This document shows, piece by piece, positions 18,620 through 27,370 of a stretch of DNA of 64,000 nt. The stretch spans positions 62,001 through 126,000 of the forward strand of contig NZ_JAAQWN010000012.1 in NCBI RefSeq assembly GCF_012985465.1, in the 5' to 3' direction. The translations under genes were made by a program, and so were the position numbers. The notes under the pieces were generated by a model. That model was given only the letters and a program-made list of their open reading frames with translations, was not told where the DNA came from and made no database searches. This DNA comes from Pseudomonas sp. WS 5079. GTDB taxonomy: Bacteria; Pseudomonadota; Gammaproteobacteria; Pseudomonadales; Pseudomonadaceae. Position 1 is the stretch's first letter. The number at the start of each line of letters is the position of its first letter.

Positions 18620-19909
18620 ATGGCAAAAATCGTCGACATCAAAGGTCGTGAAGTTCTCGACTCCCGTGGCAACCCCACCGTCGAAGCCGACGTGCTTCTC
18701 GATAACGGCATCATCGGCAGCGCCTGCGCGCCGTCCGGTGCTTCCACAGGTTCGCGCGAAGCGCTGGAACTGCGTGATGGCGACAAGAGCCGTTACCTGG
18801 GCAAGGGTGTCCTCAAGGCAGTAGCCAACATCAACGGTCCGATCCGCGACCTGTTGCTGGGCAAGGACCCGCTGGACCAGAAAGCCCTCGATCACGCGAT
18901 GATCAAGCTCGATGGCACTGAAAACAAAGGCAGCCTCGGCGCCAATGCGATCCTCGCTGTATCCCTGGCTGCTGCCAAGGCCGCTGCTCAGGACCAGGAC
19001 CTGCCGCTGTACGCGCACATTGCCAACCTTAACGGTACCCCAGGCGTCTACTCGATGCCGGTGCCAATGATGAACATCATCAACGGTGGCGAACACGCAG
19101 ACAACAACGTCGATATCCAGGAATTCATGGTGCAGCCAGTGGGCGCCAAGACCTTCTCCGAAGGCCTGCGCATGGGCACCGAGATTTTCCACCACCTCAA
19201 AGCTGTGCTGAAGGCCCGTGGCCTGAGCACTGCGGTGGGTGACGAAGGTGGTTTCGCACCGAACCTTGCGTCCAACGAAGATGCACTGAAAGTGATCTCC
19301 GAAGCTGTGGCCAACGCTGGCTACAAGCTGGGCACCGATGTGACCCTGGCCCTGGACTGCGCGGCCAGCGAGTTCTTTGAAGACGGCAAGTACAACCTGT
19401 CCGGCGAAGGCCAGGTGTTCAACTCCGAAGGTTTTGCTGAATACCTCAAGGGCCTGACCCAGCGTTACCCGATCATTTCGATCGAAGACGGCCTGGACGA
19501 GTCCGACTGGGACGGCTGGAAAATCCTCACCGACAAGATCGGCGAGAAAATCCAACTGGTGGGCGACGACCTGTTCGTGACCAACACCAAGATCCTGAAA
19601 GAAGGCATCGACAAGAAGATCGCCAACTCGATCCTGATCAAGTTCAACCAGATCGGCACCCTGACCGAAACCCTGGAAGCGATCCAGATGGCCAAGGCTG
19701 CGGGCTACACTGCCGTGATCTCGCACCGCTCCGGCGAAACCGAAGATTCGACCATTGCCGACCTGGCCGTGGGCACCTCGGCGGGCCAGATCAAAACCGG
19801 TTCCCTGTGCCGCTCCGACCGCGTTTCCAAGTACAACCAACTGCTGCGTATCGAAGAGCAATTGGGCGGTAAAGCCAAATACAACGGCCGTGGTGAGTTT
19901 CGCGGCTGA
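18620..19909 (+). CDS. eno: Enolase
   Basis: A glycolytic enzyme interconverting 2-phosphoglycerate and phosphoenolpyruvate; in many proteobacteria it is also a degradosome component. The 429-residue product has the N-terminal KIVDIKGREVLDSRGNPT segment, the metal ligands in the barrel, and the signature SHRSGETEDSTIADLAV. ATG 18620 gives the family N-terminus; the upstream in-frame codons back to 18521 belong to the leader. It follows the kdsA terminator and so must have its own promoter. Confidence 0.98.
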   Translation: MAKIVDIKGREVLDSRGNPTVEADVLLDNGIIGSACAPSGASTGSREALELRDGDKSRYLGKGVLKAVANINGPIRDLLLGKDPLDQKALDHAMIKLDGTENKGSLGANAILAVSLAAAKAAAQDQDLPLYAHIANLNGTPGVYSMPVPMMNIINGGEHADNNVDIQEFMVQPVGAKTFSEGLRMGTEIFHHLKAVLKARGLSTAVGDEGGFAPNLASNEDALKVISEAVANAGYKLGTDVTLALDCAASEFFEDGKYNLSGEGQVFNSEGFAEYLKGLTQRYPIISIEDGLDESDWDGWKILTDKIGEKIQLVGDDLFVTNTKILKEGIDKKIANSILIKFNQIGTLTETLEAIQMAKAAGYTAVISHRSGETEDSTIADLAVGTSAGQIKTGSLCRSDRVSKYNQLLRIEEQLGGKAKYNGRGEFRG

Positions 19910-19990
19910 GTAGTTGATGGTAAAAAGACAACGGATTGTGTCGGAAAACTCGCTGTAGAGTGAATTTGCGCACTAATCTGATGCCTATCA

Positions 19991-20022
19991 AGCACAAGCC
20001 TGGGTCTTCCAGGCTTCGTGCT
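19991..20022 (+). other. Stable hairpin between eno and ftsB
   Basis: AGCACAAGCCTGG (19991-20003) pairs with CCAGGCTTCGTGCT (20009-20022) around the loop GTCTT, with a single bulged base. No immediate T-run follows, so it may be a weak terminator, an RNA-stability element or part of the ftsB leader. Confidence 0.5.
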
Positions 20023-20080
20023 ATCAGTTGCTTCAAAAGTTTTGCATGGCTGTCTTTTTTCACTGGATACCCGATATTCG

Positions 20081-20359
20081 ATGCGCAGTCCCAATTGGTT
20101 GTTCCTCGTCTTGCTCTTGCTGCTGGCTGGCCTGCAGTACCGCCTTTGGGTGGGCAATGGCAGCCTGGCGCAGGTGACCGACCTGACCCAGCAAATTGCC
20201 GCGCAGCACGCCGAGAACGAGGTGTTGCTGGAGCGCAACCGTGTGCTCGATGCCGAAGTGCTTGAGTTGAAAAAAGGCATGGAGACCGTTGAAGAGCGGG
20301 CTCGTCATGAATTGGGCATGGTCAAGGAGGGCGAAACCCTCTACCAGTTGGCCCAATGA
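20081..20359 (+). CDS. ftsB: FtsB, divisome protein
   Basis: A small bitopic inner-membrane protein that links FtsQ and FtsL in the cell-division complex. The 92-residue product has a short cytoplasmic N-terminus, one membrane segment (about residues 5-20, rich in Leu) and a periplasmic coiled coil with a heptad pattern to about residue 70. I chose ATG 20081 (MRSPNWLFLV) rather than the upstream in-frame ATG, whose extra residues fit no FtsB. The stop overlaps the ispD start (ATGA). Confidence 0.95.
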   Translation: MRSPNWLFLVLLLLLAGLQYRLWVGNGSLAQVTDLTQQIAAQHAENEVLLERNRVLDAEVLELKKGMETVEERARHELGMVKEGETLYQLAQ

Positions 20360-21063
20360 ACGCCTGTTTGCCGGCCTTCTGGGCCGTGATTCCTGCCGCG
20401 GGCGTCGGTGCCCGCATGGCCGCGGACCGTCCCAAGCAGTATCTGCAGTTGGGCGGGCGCACTATTCTCGAACACAGCCTTGGCTGTTTCCTCGATCATC
20501 CGAGCCTCAAGGGGCTGGTGGTCAGTCTGGCTGTCGATGATCCTTACTGGCCCAACCTGGCGTGTGCCGGCGACCCGCGTATCCAGCGCGCGGACGGCGG
20601 GGCGGAGCGCTCAGGCTCGGTGCTCAATGCACTGCTGCAACTCAATGCCCTGGGCGCCAGCGATGACGACTGGGTGCTGGTGCACGATGCCGCACGGCCG
20701 AACCTGAGCCGCGAGGATCTCGACACGTTGTTGGCGCAGCTGGCGGATGACCCGGTGGGCGGCTTGCTGGCCGTACCGGCGCGCGACACCCTCAAGCGTG
20801 TCGACAAGCAGGGGCGGGTGGTGGAAACCATTGATCGCAGCCTGATCTGGCAAGCCTATACCCCGCAAATGTTCCGCCTGGGGGCCTTGCACCGCGCCTT
20901 GGCCGATAGCCTGGTGGCCGACGCGGTCATCACTGACGAAGCCTCGGCCATGGAATGGTCCGGCCAGGCGCCACGCCTGGTGGAAGGGCGCGCGGACAAT
21001 ATCAAGGTGACCCGGCCGGAGGATCTGGAGTGGCTCAGGTTGCGGTGGGCTAATCGCCGGTAG
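20356..21063 (+). CDS. ispD: IspD, 2-C-methyl-D-erythritol 4-phosphate cytidylyltransferase
   Basis: The third MEP-pathway step, which joins CTP to MEP to give CDP-ME. The 235-residue product has the nucleotide-binding loop PAAGVGARMAADRPKQYL near the N-terminus, VHDAARP in the middle and the C-terminal NIKVTRPEDL. It is coupled to ftsB by a four-base overlap. A REPIN follows, and ispF, which usually neighbours ispD, lies 3.1 kb downstream after the formaldehyde-detoxification genes. Confidence 0.96.
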   Translation: MNACLPAFWAVIPAAGVGARMAADRPKQYLQLGGRTILEHSLGCFLDHPSLKGLVVSLAVDDPYWPNLACAGDPRIQRADGGAERSGSVLNALLQLNALGASDDDWVLVHDAARPNLSREDLDTLLAQLADDPVGGLLAVPARDTLKRVDKQGRVVETIDRSLIWQAYTPQMFRLGALHRALADSLVADAVITDEASAMEWSGQAPRLVEGRADNIKVTRPEDLEWLRLRWANRR

Positions 21064-21083
21064 GCTGCTGGACCGAGGTGACT

Positions 21084-21169
21084 TCATCGCAGGCAAGCCA
21101 GCTCCCACACCTGACCACATTCCAACAGGGATACGCGGTCAGGTGTGGGAGCTGGCTTGCCTGCGATGA
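21084..21169. repeat. REPIN with perfect 33-bp inverted arms
   Basis: Bases 21084-21116 and 21137-21169 are exact reverse complements over 33 bases, separated by a 20-base loop. Each arm contains the core CAGGCAAGCCAGCTCCCACA, a variant (GCTGG instead of GCGGG) of the other REPs in the window. It lies between the convergent ends of ispD and the LysR gene and could act as a bidirectional terminator. Confidence 0.9.
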
Positions 21170-21190
21170 GGCCAGGCCTGACACCCCAGA

Positions 21191-22087
21191 TCACCCGCCA
21201 TACTCCGGCCGCCCAGCCAGCCCTTCCTTCAGGTAGTCCACCAACTTGCGCACCTTCGGCGACAAATGCCGCTGCTGCGGATACAGCGCCCACACTGCAG
21301 TATTCGGCGGTTGGTGGGACTCAAGTAGTGAAACCAGCGCGCCGCTGTGCAAGTGCTCCAGCACGTAATAATCCGGCAACTGGCATAACCCCACCCCTTG
21401 CAGCGCCGCATCCAGCACCGCCTGCCCACTGTTGCAGCGCCAGTTTCCCTGCACCCTTTGGGAAAATTCGCGCCCATCCTGGGCCAATTGCCAAATATCC
21501 GAGCTGCCGACCAGGCAGTTATGCCGGCTCAATTCCGACAAGCTATGGGGGCGCCCATACCGTTCCAGGTAGGACGGCGACGCACAGAGATACATGCGCC
21601 GGGGTGCCAGGCGGCTGGCGACCATTCGCGAGTCTTGCAGGCGGCCCAGGCGAATCGCCAGGTCCAGGCCTTCATGCACCAGGTCGAGGGGGCGGTTGCT
21701 CAGCTCTATATCCACGCGCAATTGCGGATACAGCCCCATGAAGCGCGTGACCAGCGGCACGATAAAGCGTTCGCCATAAGCCACGGCGCAGGTCATGCGC
21801 AACATGCCCTTGGGTTCGCTGGTCAGGTCGCCTACGGCGCGCAGGGCCTCTTCGCGCCCATCCTGCAGGCGTTGGCAATGTTGCAGGAAGGTTTGCCCGG
21901 CCTCGGTCAGCGTAACGCGCCGGGTACTGCGATACAGCAGGCGGGTTTGCAGGCGTTCTTCCAGGCGTGCGACCTGGCGGCTGATATGGGACGAGGACAC
22001 GCCCAGGCGTTCGGCAGCCGCAGTAAATTGGCTGCATTCGGCGACGGCGACGAACTCATCGATGCCTTCCCAGCGGTTTTCCAGCAT
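21191..22087 (-). CDS. gfnR: LysR-family regulator divergent from adhC (GfnR-like)
   Basis: A 298-residue LysR-type regulator with an N-terminal winged helix-turn-helix (EFVAVAECSQFTAAAERLGVS then SHISRQVARLEERL) and a C-terminal effector-binding domain. It is transcribed away from adhC-fghA with a 108-base shared promoter region. In P. aeruginosa a LysR protein in the same place (GfnR) controls glutathione-dependent formaldehyde oxidation, and I infer the same role from synteny. The inducer-binding residues cannot be judged from sequence alone. Confidence 0.8.
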   Translation of the reverse strand: MLENRWEGIDEFVAVAECSQFTAAAERLGVSSSHISRQVARLEERLQTRLLYRSTRRVTLTEAGQTFLQHCQRLQDGREEALRAVGDLTSEPKGMLRMTCAVAYGERFIVPLVTRFMGLYPQLRVDIELSNRPLDLVHEGLDLAIRLGRLQDSRMVASRLAPRRMYLCASPSYLERYGRPHSLSELSRHNCLVGSSDIWQLAQDGREFSQRVQGNWRCNSGQAVLDAALQGVGLCQLPDYYVLEHLHSGALVSLLESHQPPNTAVWALYPQQRHLSPKVRKLVDYLKEGLAGRPEYGG

Positions 22088-22195
22088 GGTGATTATCCCA
22101 GTACAGCAATAATGTTTTGCTTTTGCCTGGATTATTAATCAATGGACCGTGTTTTACACTGTTCGTCTTACTTTTAAGCCCCAGGAGAAACCCGG
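22088..22195. promoter_or_regulatory. Divergent promoter region, LysR gene / adhC
   Basis: This AT-rich 108-base interval contains the near-palindromes CAATAATG and GGATTATTAATC, candidates for T-N11-A LysR boxes. CAGGAG before the ATG at 22196 is the adhC ribosome-binding site. The operator positions are inferred. Confidence 0.5.
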
Positions 22196-23308
22196 ATGAT
22201 CAAGTCACGCGCCGCTGTCGCCTTTGAAGCCAAGAAACCACTGGAGATCGTGGAAGTGGATGTGGCCATGCCCAAGGCCGGTGAAGTCCTGTTGCGCGTG
22301 GTCGCTTCCGGGGTTTGCCACACTGACGCCTACACCCTGTCGGGCGCCGATCCGGAAGGCATCTTCCCATCGATCCTGGGCCACGAAGGCGGCGCGGTGG
22401 TCGAAGCGATTGGCGAGGGTGTGACTTCGGTGGCGGTGGGCGACCACGTGATCCCGCTGTACACCCCGGAATGTGGCAAGTGCAAGTTCTGCCTGTCGGG
22501 CAAGACCAACCTGTGCCAAGCCATCCGCGCGACCCAGGGCAAAGGCCTGATGCCAGACGGTACTACGCGTTTTTCCTACAAAGGGCAGCCGATCTTCCAC
22601 TACATGGGGACTTCGACTTTTTCCGAATACACAGTGTTGCCGGAAATCTCCGTGGCCAAGATTCCCAAAGAAGCGCCGCTGGAAAAAGTCTGCCTGCTGG
22701 GCTGTGGCGTCACCACTGGTATCGGTGCCGTGATTAACACCGCCAAGGTCAAGCCGGGTGACACCGTGGCCATTTTCGGCCTGGGCGGGATTGGTTTGTC
22801 GGCCGTGATCGGTGCAGTTAAAGCCAAGGCCGGTCGTATCATCGCCATCGACATCAACCCGGCCAAGTTCGAGATCGCCAAGCAGTTGGGTGCCACCGAC
22901 TGTATCAACCCGAAAGACTACGACCGGCCGATCCAGGATGTGATTGTCGATTTGACCGACGGCGGTGTGGACTTTTCCTTCGAGTGCATCGGCAATGTCC
23001 AGCTGATGCGTGCGGCCCTAGAGTGCTGTCACAAAGGCTGGGGCGAGTCGGTAATCATTGGGGTCGCCGGGGCTGGCCAGGAAATATCCACCCGTCCATT
23101 CCAACTGGTGACCGGTCGTGTCTGGCGCGGTTCGGCCTTCGGTGGCGTGCGTGGCCGCAGCGAGTTGCCAAGCTACGTGGAAATGGCCCAGACCGGCGAA
23201 ATCCCGTTGGATACCTTCATCACCCACACCATGGGCCTGGAAGATATCAATAAGGCATTCGACCTGATGCATGAAGGCAAGAGCATTCGTACCGTCATCC
23301 ATTTCTGA
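22196..23308 (+). CDS. adhC: S-(hydroxymethyl)glutathione dehydrogenase (class III alcohol dehydrogenase)
   Basis: Oxidises S-hydroxymethylglutathione, the spontaneous adduct of formaldehyde and glutathione, to S-formylglutathione with NAD+; it can also reduce S-nitrosoglutathione. The 370-residue product carries the catalytic zinc motif SGVCHTDAY, GHEGGAVVE, the four structural-zinc cysteines in CGKCKFCLSGKTNLC and the NAD-binding glycines in FGLGGIGLSAV. The start has CAGGAG upstream. It lies 8 bases before fghA, the next enzyme of the same pathway. Confidence 0.97.
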   Translation: MIKSRAAVAFEAKKPLEIVEVDVAMPKAGEVLLRVVASGVCHTDAYTLSGADPEGIFPSILGHEGGAVVEAIGEGVTSVAVGDHVIPLYTPECGKCKFCLSGKTNLCQAIRATQGKGLMPDGTTRFSYKGQPIFHYMGTSTFSEYTVLPEISVAKIPKEAPLEKVCLLGCGVTTGIGAVINTAKVKPGDTVAIFGLGGIGLSAVIGAVKAKAGRIIAIDINPAKFEIAKQLGATDCINPKDYDRPIQDVIVDLTDGGVDFSFECIGNVQLMRAALECCHKGWGESVIIGVAGAGQEISTRPFQLVTGRVWRGSAFGGVRGRSELPSYVEMAQTGEIPLDTFITHTMGLEDINKAFDLMHEGKSIRTVIHF

Positions 23309-23316
23309 GGTCGGCC

Positions 23317-24162
23317 ATGAGTCTGGAAAACCTGTCATGCCAGAAGAGCTTCGGCGGCTGGCACAAACGCTATAAGCATCATTCCGATGTACTCGATTGC
23401 GACATGACCTTCGCCGTCTACCTGCCACCGCAGGCGGAGCAAGGCGGCAAGTTGCCGGTGCTGTACTGGCTGTCGGGCTTGACCTGCACCGATGAGAACT
23501 TCATGCAAAAGGCCGGCGCGCAGCGTATGGCGGCTGAGCTGGGGTTGATCATCGTCGCCCCGGACACCAGCCCCCGTGGGCCGGGTGTGCCGGGCGACCG
23601 GGACAATGCCTGGGACTTTGGCCTGGGTGCCGGGTTTTACTTGAATGCCACGCAGCAACCGTGGAGCAAGCACTATCGGATGCATGACTATGTCGTGCAG
23701 GAATTGCCGGCGTTGGTTGAAGCGCATTTCCCGGCGTCCGACAAGCGCGGCATCAGCGGGCATTCAATGGGCGGCCACGGTGCGCTGGTATGCGCCTTGC
23801 GCAATCCGGGGCACTACCAGTCGGTGTCGGCGTTTTCGCCGATCAACAATCCGATGGATTGCCCTTGGGGGCAGAAAGCGTTTTCCCGCTACCTGGGGGA
23901 AGAGCGCTCCAAGTGGCGCGAATGGGATGCCTGCGTGCTGATCAGCGAAGCCTCGGAAAAACTGCCACTGCTGGTGGACCAGGGTGATCGCGACGACTTC
24001 CTCGCCACTCAACTCAAGCCCGAAGCCTTGCAACAAGCCGCCAAGGCCGCCGGCCATCCGCTGGAGTTGCGCCTGCAACCGGGCTACGACCACAGCTACT
24101 TCTTTATCGCCAGCTTCATCGAGGACCACTTGCGTCATCATGGACGTGCTTTGCTCGGTTAA
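23317..24162 (+). CDS. fghA: S-formylglutathione hydrolase
   Basis: Hydrolyses S-formylglutathione to formate and glutathione and so completes formaldehyde detoxification. The 281-residue alpha/beta hydrolase of the esterase D type has the nucleophile S150 in GHSMGGHG, WLSGLTCTDENF near the oxyanion hole, and the catalytic His in the C-terminal GYDHSYFFI. It follows adhC by 8 bases. A terminator hairpin ends the pair just before ispF. Confidence 0.97.
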   Translation: MSLENLSCQKSFGGWHKRYKHHSDVLDCDMTFAVYLPPQAEQGGKLPVLYWLSGLTCTDENFMQKAGAQRMAAELGLIIVAPDTSPRGPGVPGDRDNAWDFGLGAGFYLNATQQPWSKHYRMHDYVVQELPALVEAHFPASDKRGISGHSMGGHGALVCALRNPGHYQSVSAFSPINNPMDCPWGQKAFSRYLGEERSKWREWDACVLISEASEKLPLLVDQGDRDDFLATQLKPEALQQAAKAAGHPLELRLQPGYDHSYFFIASFIEDHLRHHGRALLG

Positions 24163-24186
24163 TGTCTGGCAAAAGTAGGTAGAATC

Positions 24187-24216
24187 ACGCCCTGAATTAA
24201 CTCGGGGCGTTTTTTT
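24187..24216 (+). terminator. Terminator after fghA that abuts the ispF start codon
   Basis: The arms ACGCCCTGA (24187-24195) and TCGGGGCGT (24202-24210) pair with one G-U and the loop ATTAAC, followed by six T ending at 24216. The ispF ATG is at 24217, so the only purine-rich candidate ribosome-binding site for ispF, CGGGGC, lies inside the 3' arm. A TAGAAT hexamer at 24180-24185 could be the -10 of an ispF promoter whose transcript would start within the 5' arm and escape the hairpin. Confidence 0.8.
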
Positions 24217-24690
24217 ATGCGTATTGGCCACGGCTATGATGTGCACCGTTTCGCCGAAGGCGACTTCATCACCCTGGGCGGCGTGCGCATTGCGCACCAC
24301 CATGGGTTGCTGGCTCATTCCGACGGCGACGTTGTGCTGCATGCCTTGAGCGATGCCTTGCTCGGCGCGGCTGCATTGGGAGATATCGGTAAACACTTTC
24401 CGGACACCGATCCCACTTTCAAGGGCGCGGACAGTCGCGTGCTGCTGCGGCATGTGGTCGGCCTGATCCATGCCAAGGGCTGGAAGGTCGGCAATGTCGA
24501 TAACACCATCGTTGCCCAGGCACCCAAAATGGCCCCGCATATCGAATCGATGCGCGCAGTGATTGCCGCCGATCTGCAAATAGAACTGGATCAAGTCAAC
24601 GTGAAAGCCACCACCACCGAAAAACTCGGGTTTACCGGTCGTGAAGAGGGCATTGCGGTGCACTCTGTCGCCTTGTTGCTGCGCGCATGA
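24217..24690 (+). CDS. ispF: IspF, 2-C-methyl-D-erythritol 2,4-cyclodiphosphate synthase
   Basis: A MEP-pathway step that cyclises CDP-ME 2-phosphate to MEcPP with loss of CMP. The 157-residue product has the zinc ligands D8 and H10 in GHGYDVHRF, SDGDVVLHAL, and the C-terminal TTTEKLGFTGR signature. There is no separate ribosome-binding site between the upstream T-run and the ATG. Its stop overlaps truD by ATGA. In many bacteria it is fused or adjacent to ispD; here it is separated by the formaldehyde genes. Confidence 0.97.
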   Translation: MRIGHGYDVHRFAEGDFITLGGVRIAHHHGLLAHSDGDVVLHALSDALLGAAALGDIGKHFPDTDPTFKGADSRVLLRHVVGLIHAKGWKVGNVDNTIVAQAPKMAPHIESMRAVIAADLQIELDQVNVKATTTEKLGFTGREEGIAVHSVALLLRA

Positions 24691-25745
24691 ACGAACTGCA
24701 ACTGTTGGGCCCGCGGGCCTATGGCGAGGCACTGGGCAGCGCGGTGCTCAAGGCGACTGCCGAAGATTTCCAAGTGGATGAAGTGCTGGATATCCCGCTG
24801 ACCGGCGAGGGTGAGCACCTGTGGTTGTGGGTGGAAAAGCGCGGCCTGAACACTGAAGAGGCTGCGCGACGTATTGCCAAGGCTGCCGGCGTGCCCTTGC
24901 GCACGGTGAGCTATGCCGGCCTCAAGGATCGCCAGGCGCTGACGCGCCAGTGGTTCAGCGTGCAACTGCCGGGCAAGGCCGACCCAGACCTGAGTGCGGC
25001 GGAAAACGACACCCTGAAAATCCTCAAGGCCGCCCGTCATAAACGCAAGTTGCAGCGTGGCGCCCATGCGGCCAACGGTTTTACCCTGCGCCTGACCCAA
25101 CTGGCCGGCGACCACGGCGCGATTGATGCGCGCCTGCAATTGATCGCCAAGCACGGTATCCCCAACTATTTCGGCGCCCAGCGTTTTGGCCATGATGGCG
25201 GTAACGTCGTCGATGCCCGCGACTGGGCGGCCCGCAAGGTGTTGCCGGAACAGCGCAACGTACGTTCGCGCCTGCTATCGACCGCGCGCAGCTTTGTGTT
25301 CAATAAGGTGTTGGCGGCGCGGGTTGCCGATGGATCATGGCAGCGCGCCCAGGTCGGTGACCTGCTGGCGTTCACCGACAGCCGCAGCTTTTTCCCGGCG
25401 GGGGAGGCGGAGTGCAGCGATCCGCGCCTGGCCATCCTCGACCTGCATCCCACCGGCCCACAGTGGGGTGAAGGCGATTCGCCCGCCGCTGGCGCAACCC
25501 ATGAGCTGGAGCAAGCTGTCGCCGCGAGCGAGGCGCACCTGTGCGAGTGGCTGGCCAAAGCCGGCATGAGCCAGGAACGGCGCATTCTGCGACTGCCCAT
25601 TGGCGGGTTGACGTGGCATTATCCCGAGACTGACATTCTGCAATTGGAATTCGTCCTGCCGGCCGGATGCTTCGCCACTGTCTTGGTGCGCGAGCTTGTT
25701 GATCTGGTGCCGGTGGGGCAGACGGACAGCCCATGCGTATTCTGA
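24687..25745 (+). CDS. truD: tRNA pseudouridine(13) synthase TruD
   Basis: Converts U13 to pseudouridine in tRNA(Glu). The 352-residue product has the catalytic D81 in SYAGLKDRQALTRQW and family blocks HGIPNYFGAQRFG and NVRSRLLSTARSFVFN. It overlaps ispF by four bases at its start and surE by 13 bases at its end, so the ispF-truD-surE-pcm genes form one translationally coupled unit. Confidence 0.96.
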   Translation: MNELQLLGPRAYGEALGSAVLKATAEDFQVDEVLDIPLTGEGEHLWLWVEKRGLNTEEAARRIAKAAGVPLRTVSYAGLKDRQALTRQWFSVQLPGKADPDLSAAENDTLKILKAARHKRKLQRGAHAANGFTLRLTQLAGDHGAIDARLQLIAKHGIPNYFGAQRFGHDGGNVVDARDWAARKVLPEQRNVRSRLLSTARSFVFNKVLAARVADGSWQRAQVGDLLAFTDSRSFFPAGEAECSDPRLAILDLHPTGPQWGEGDSPAAGATHELEQAVAASEAHLCEWLAKAGMSQERRILRLPIGGLTWHYPETDILQLEFVLPAGCFATVLVRELVDLVPVGQTDSPCVF

Positions 25746-26482
25746 TATCTAACGACGACGGGGTCACCGCACCCGGCCTTGCCGCGCTTCATGCTGCGCT
25801 GGCAGATTATGCCGAGTGCGTGGTGGTTGCCCCGGACCAGGACAAAAGTGGCGCCAGCAGTTCGCTGACGCTCGACCGTCCCTTGCACCCGCAGACCCTG
25901 GCCAACGGCTTTATCAGCGTTAATGGCACGCCGACCGATTGCGTGCACCTGGCCATCAACAGCTTGCTGGCCGATGAGCCGGACCTGGTGGTTTCCGGGA
26001 TCAACCTGGGCGCCAACCTGGGCGATGACGTGCTGTATTCCGGCACCGTGGCGGCGGCCCTGGAAGGGCGCTTCCTGGGGCGGACGGCCTTTGCCTTTTC
26101 GCTGGCGTCGCGGCAGGTGGATAACCTGGCGACCGCCGCTTATTTTGCGCGCAAGCTGGTTGAGGCCCACGGCACCCTGGTGCTGCCACCGCGTACGGTG
26201 CTCAACGTCAATATTCCCAATCTGCCCCTGGACCATATTCGCGGCATCCAATTGACCCGCCTGGGCCACCGCGCCCGCGCTGCGGCACCGCTGAAAGTGG
26301 TGGATCCCCGTGGCAGGGAAGGCTACTGGATTGCCGCAGCGGGCGACGCCGAGGATGGCGGGCCGGGCACGGACTTTCATGCGGTGATGCAAGGTTATGT
26401 TTCGATTACCCCGCTGCAACTCGATCGCACCTTCAATGATGCCTTCGGTGGTCTCGATCCCTGGCTGGAGGGGCTGCGCTGA
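25733..26482 (+). CDS. surE: 5'/3'-nucleotidase SurE
   Basis: A survival protein that dephosphorylates nucleoside 5'- and 3'-monophosphates in a metal-dependent way. The 249-residue product has the metal-binding N-terminus MRILISNDDG with D8 and D9, a conserved serine in SGASSSL, and the asparagine motif SGINLGANLGDDVLYSGTV. The start lies inside truD in another frame. The stop TGA shares bases with the pcm ATG (TGATG). Confidence 0.96.
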   Translation: MRILISNDDGVTAPGLAALHAALADYAECVVVAPDQDKSGASSSLTLDRPLHPQTLANGFISVNGTPTDCVHLAINSLLADEPDLVVSGINLGANLGDDVLYSGTVAAALEGRFLGRTAFAFSLASRQVDNLATAAYFARKLVEAHGTLVLPPRTVLNVNIPNLPLDHIRGIQLTRLGHRARAAAPLKVVDPRGREGYWIAAAGDAEDGGPGTDFHAVMQGYVSITPLQLDRTFNDAFGGLDPWLEGLR

Positions 26483-27159
26483 TGGCTCGTGAACAGGACG
26501 ACCTGTTGCGCCGGGGCATCGGCATGACCTCCCAACGCACCCGTGAGCGTTTGATCCAGCGACTCTATGAAGAGGGACTGTCCAACGCCCAGGTGCTGGA
26601 AGTCATCCGCCGTACCCCGCGCCATCTGTTTGTCGATGAGGCCCTGGCCCATCGCGCCTACGAAGACACCGCGCTACCGATTGGCCACAACCAAACCATC
26701 TCCCAGCCCTATATGGTGGCGCGGATGAGTGAGCTGTTGTTGGCGGCGGGTCCCTTGGACAAAGTGCTGGAGATTGGCACCGGCTCCGGCTACCAGACTG
26801 CCGTGCTCTCGCAACTCGTGGAGCGGGTGTTTTCCGTCGAGCGGATCAAGGTCCTGCAGGACCGGGCCAAGGAGCGCCTGGTGGAGCTGAACCTGCGCAA
26901 CGTAGTGTTTCGTTGGGGTGATGGCTGGGAAGGCTGGCCGGCCTTGGCGCCCTACAACGGCATCATCGTGACTGCGGTGGCCACCGATGTACCTCAGGCA
27001 CTTCTGGACCAATTGGCTCCGGGCGGGCGCCTGGTGATTCCGGTGGGATCGGGCGAAGTGCAACAGTTGATGTTGATCGTGCGCGAAGAAGAGGGTTTTT
27101 CCCGGCATGTCCTGGGGGCAGTGCGTTTCGTTCCGTTACTTAATGGGCCGCTGGCCTGA
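26482..27159 (+). CDS. pcm: Protein-L-isoaspartate O-methyltransferase
   Basis: A repair enzyme that methylates L-isoaspartyl residues in aged proteins with S-adenosylmethionine. It has the motif I glycine loop VLEIGTGSGYQTAVL and the N-terminal MTSQRTRERLIQRL. The start at 26482 overlaps the surE stop and gives 225 residues; an in-frame ATG at 26524 would give 211 residues, a common length in the family. I favour the coupled start but cannot exclude the shorter one. Together with surE and rpoS it forms a well-known stationary-phase survival cluster. Confidence 0.93.
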   Translation: MAREQDDLLRRGIGMTSQRTRERLIQRLYEEGLSNAQVLEVIRRTPRHLFVDEALAHRAYEDTALPIGHNQTISQPYMVARMSELLLAAGPLDKVLEIGTGSGYQTAVLSQLVERVFSVERIKVLQDRAKERLVELNLRNVVFRWGDGWEGWPALAPYNGIIVTAVATDVPQALLDQLAPGGRLVIPVGSGEVQQLMLIVREEEGFSRHVLGAVRFVPLLNGPLA

Positions 27160-27370
27160 ACAATTGTCACGGTGTAGTGAATTCTATTGCTGGGTATGTG
27201 TCTTACAGCGGGGTTCATCGAGTCAACATCAAGTTGGGTAGTTATTAAACGAGATGAATTTTTCGTTTCTACCTTGTTGCCGGTTAAAGTCTGGCAGCCA
27301 GTTATACTTGCGACATATTTCAAGCCTGATACAGGCGTTCATGTTTCAGCCACCACAAAGGGAGCGGCGG

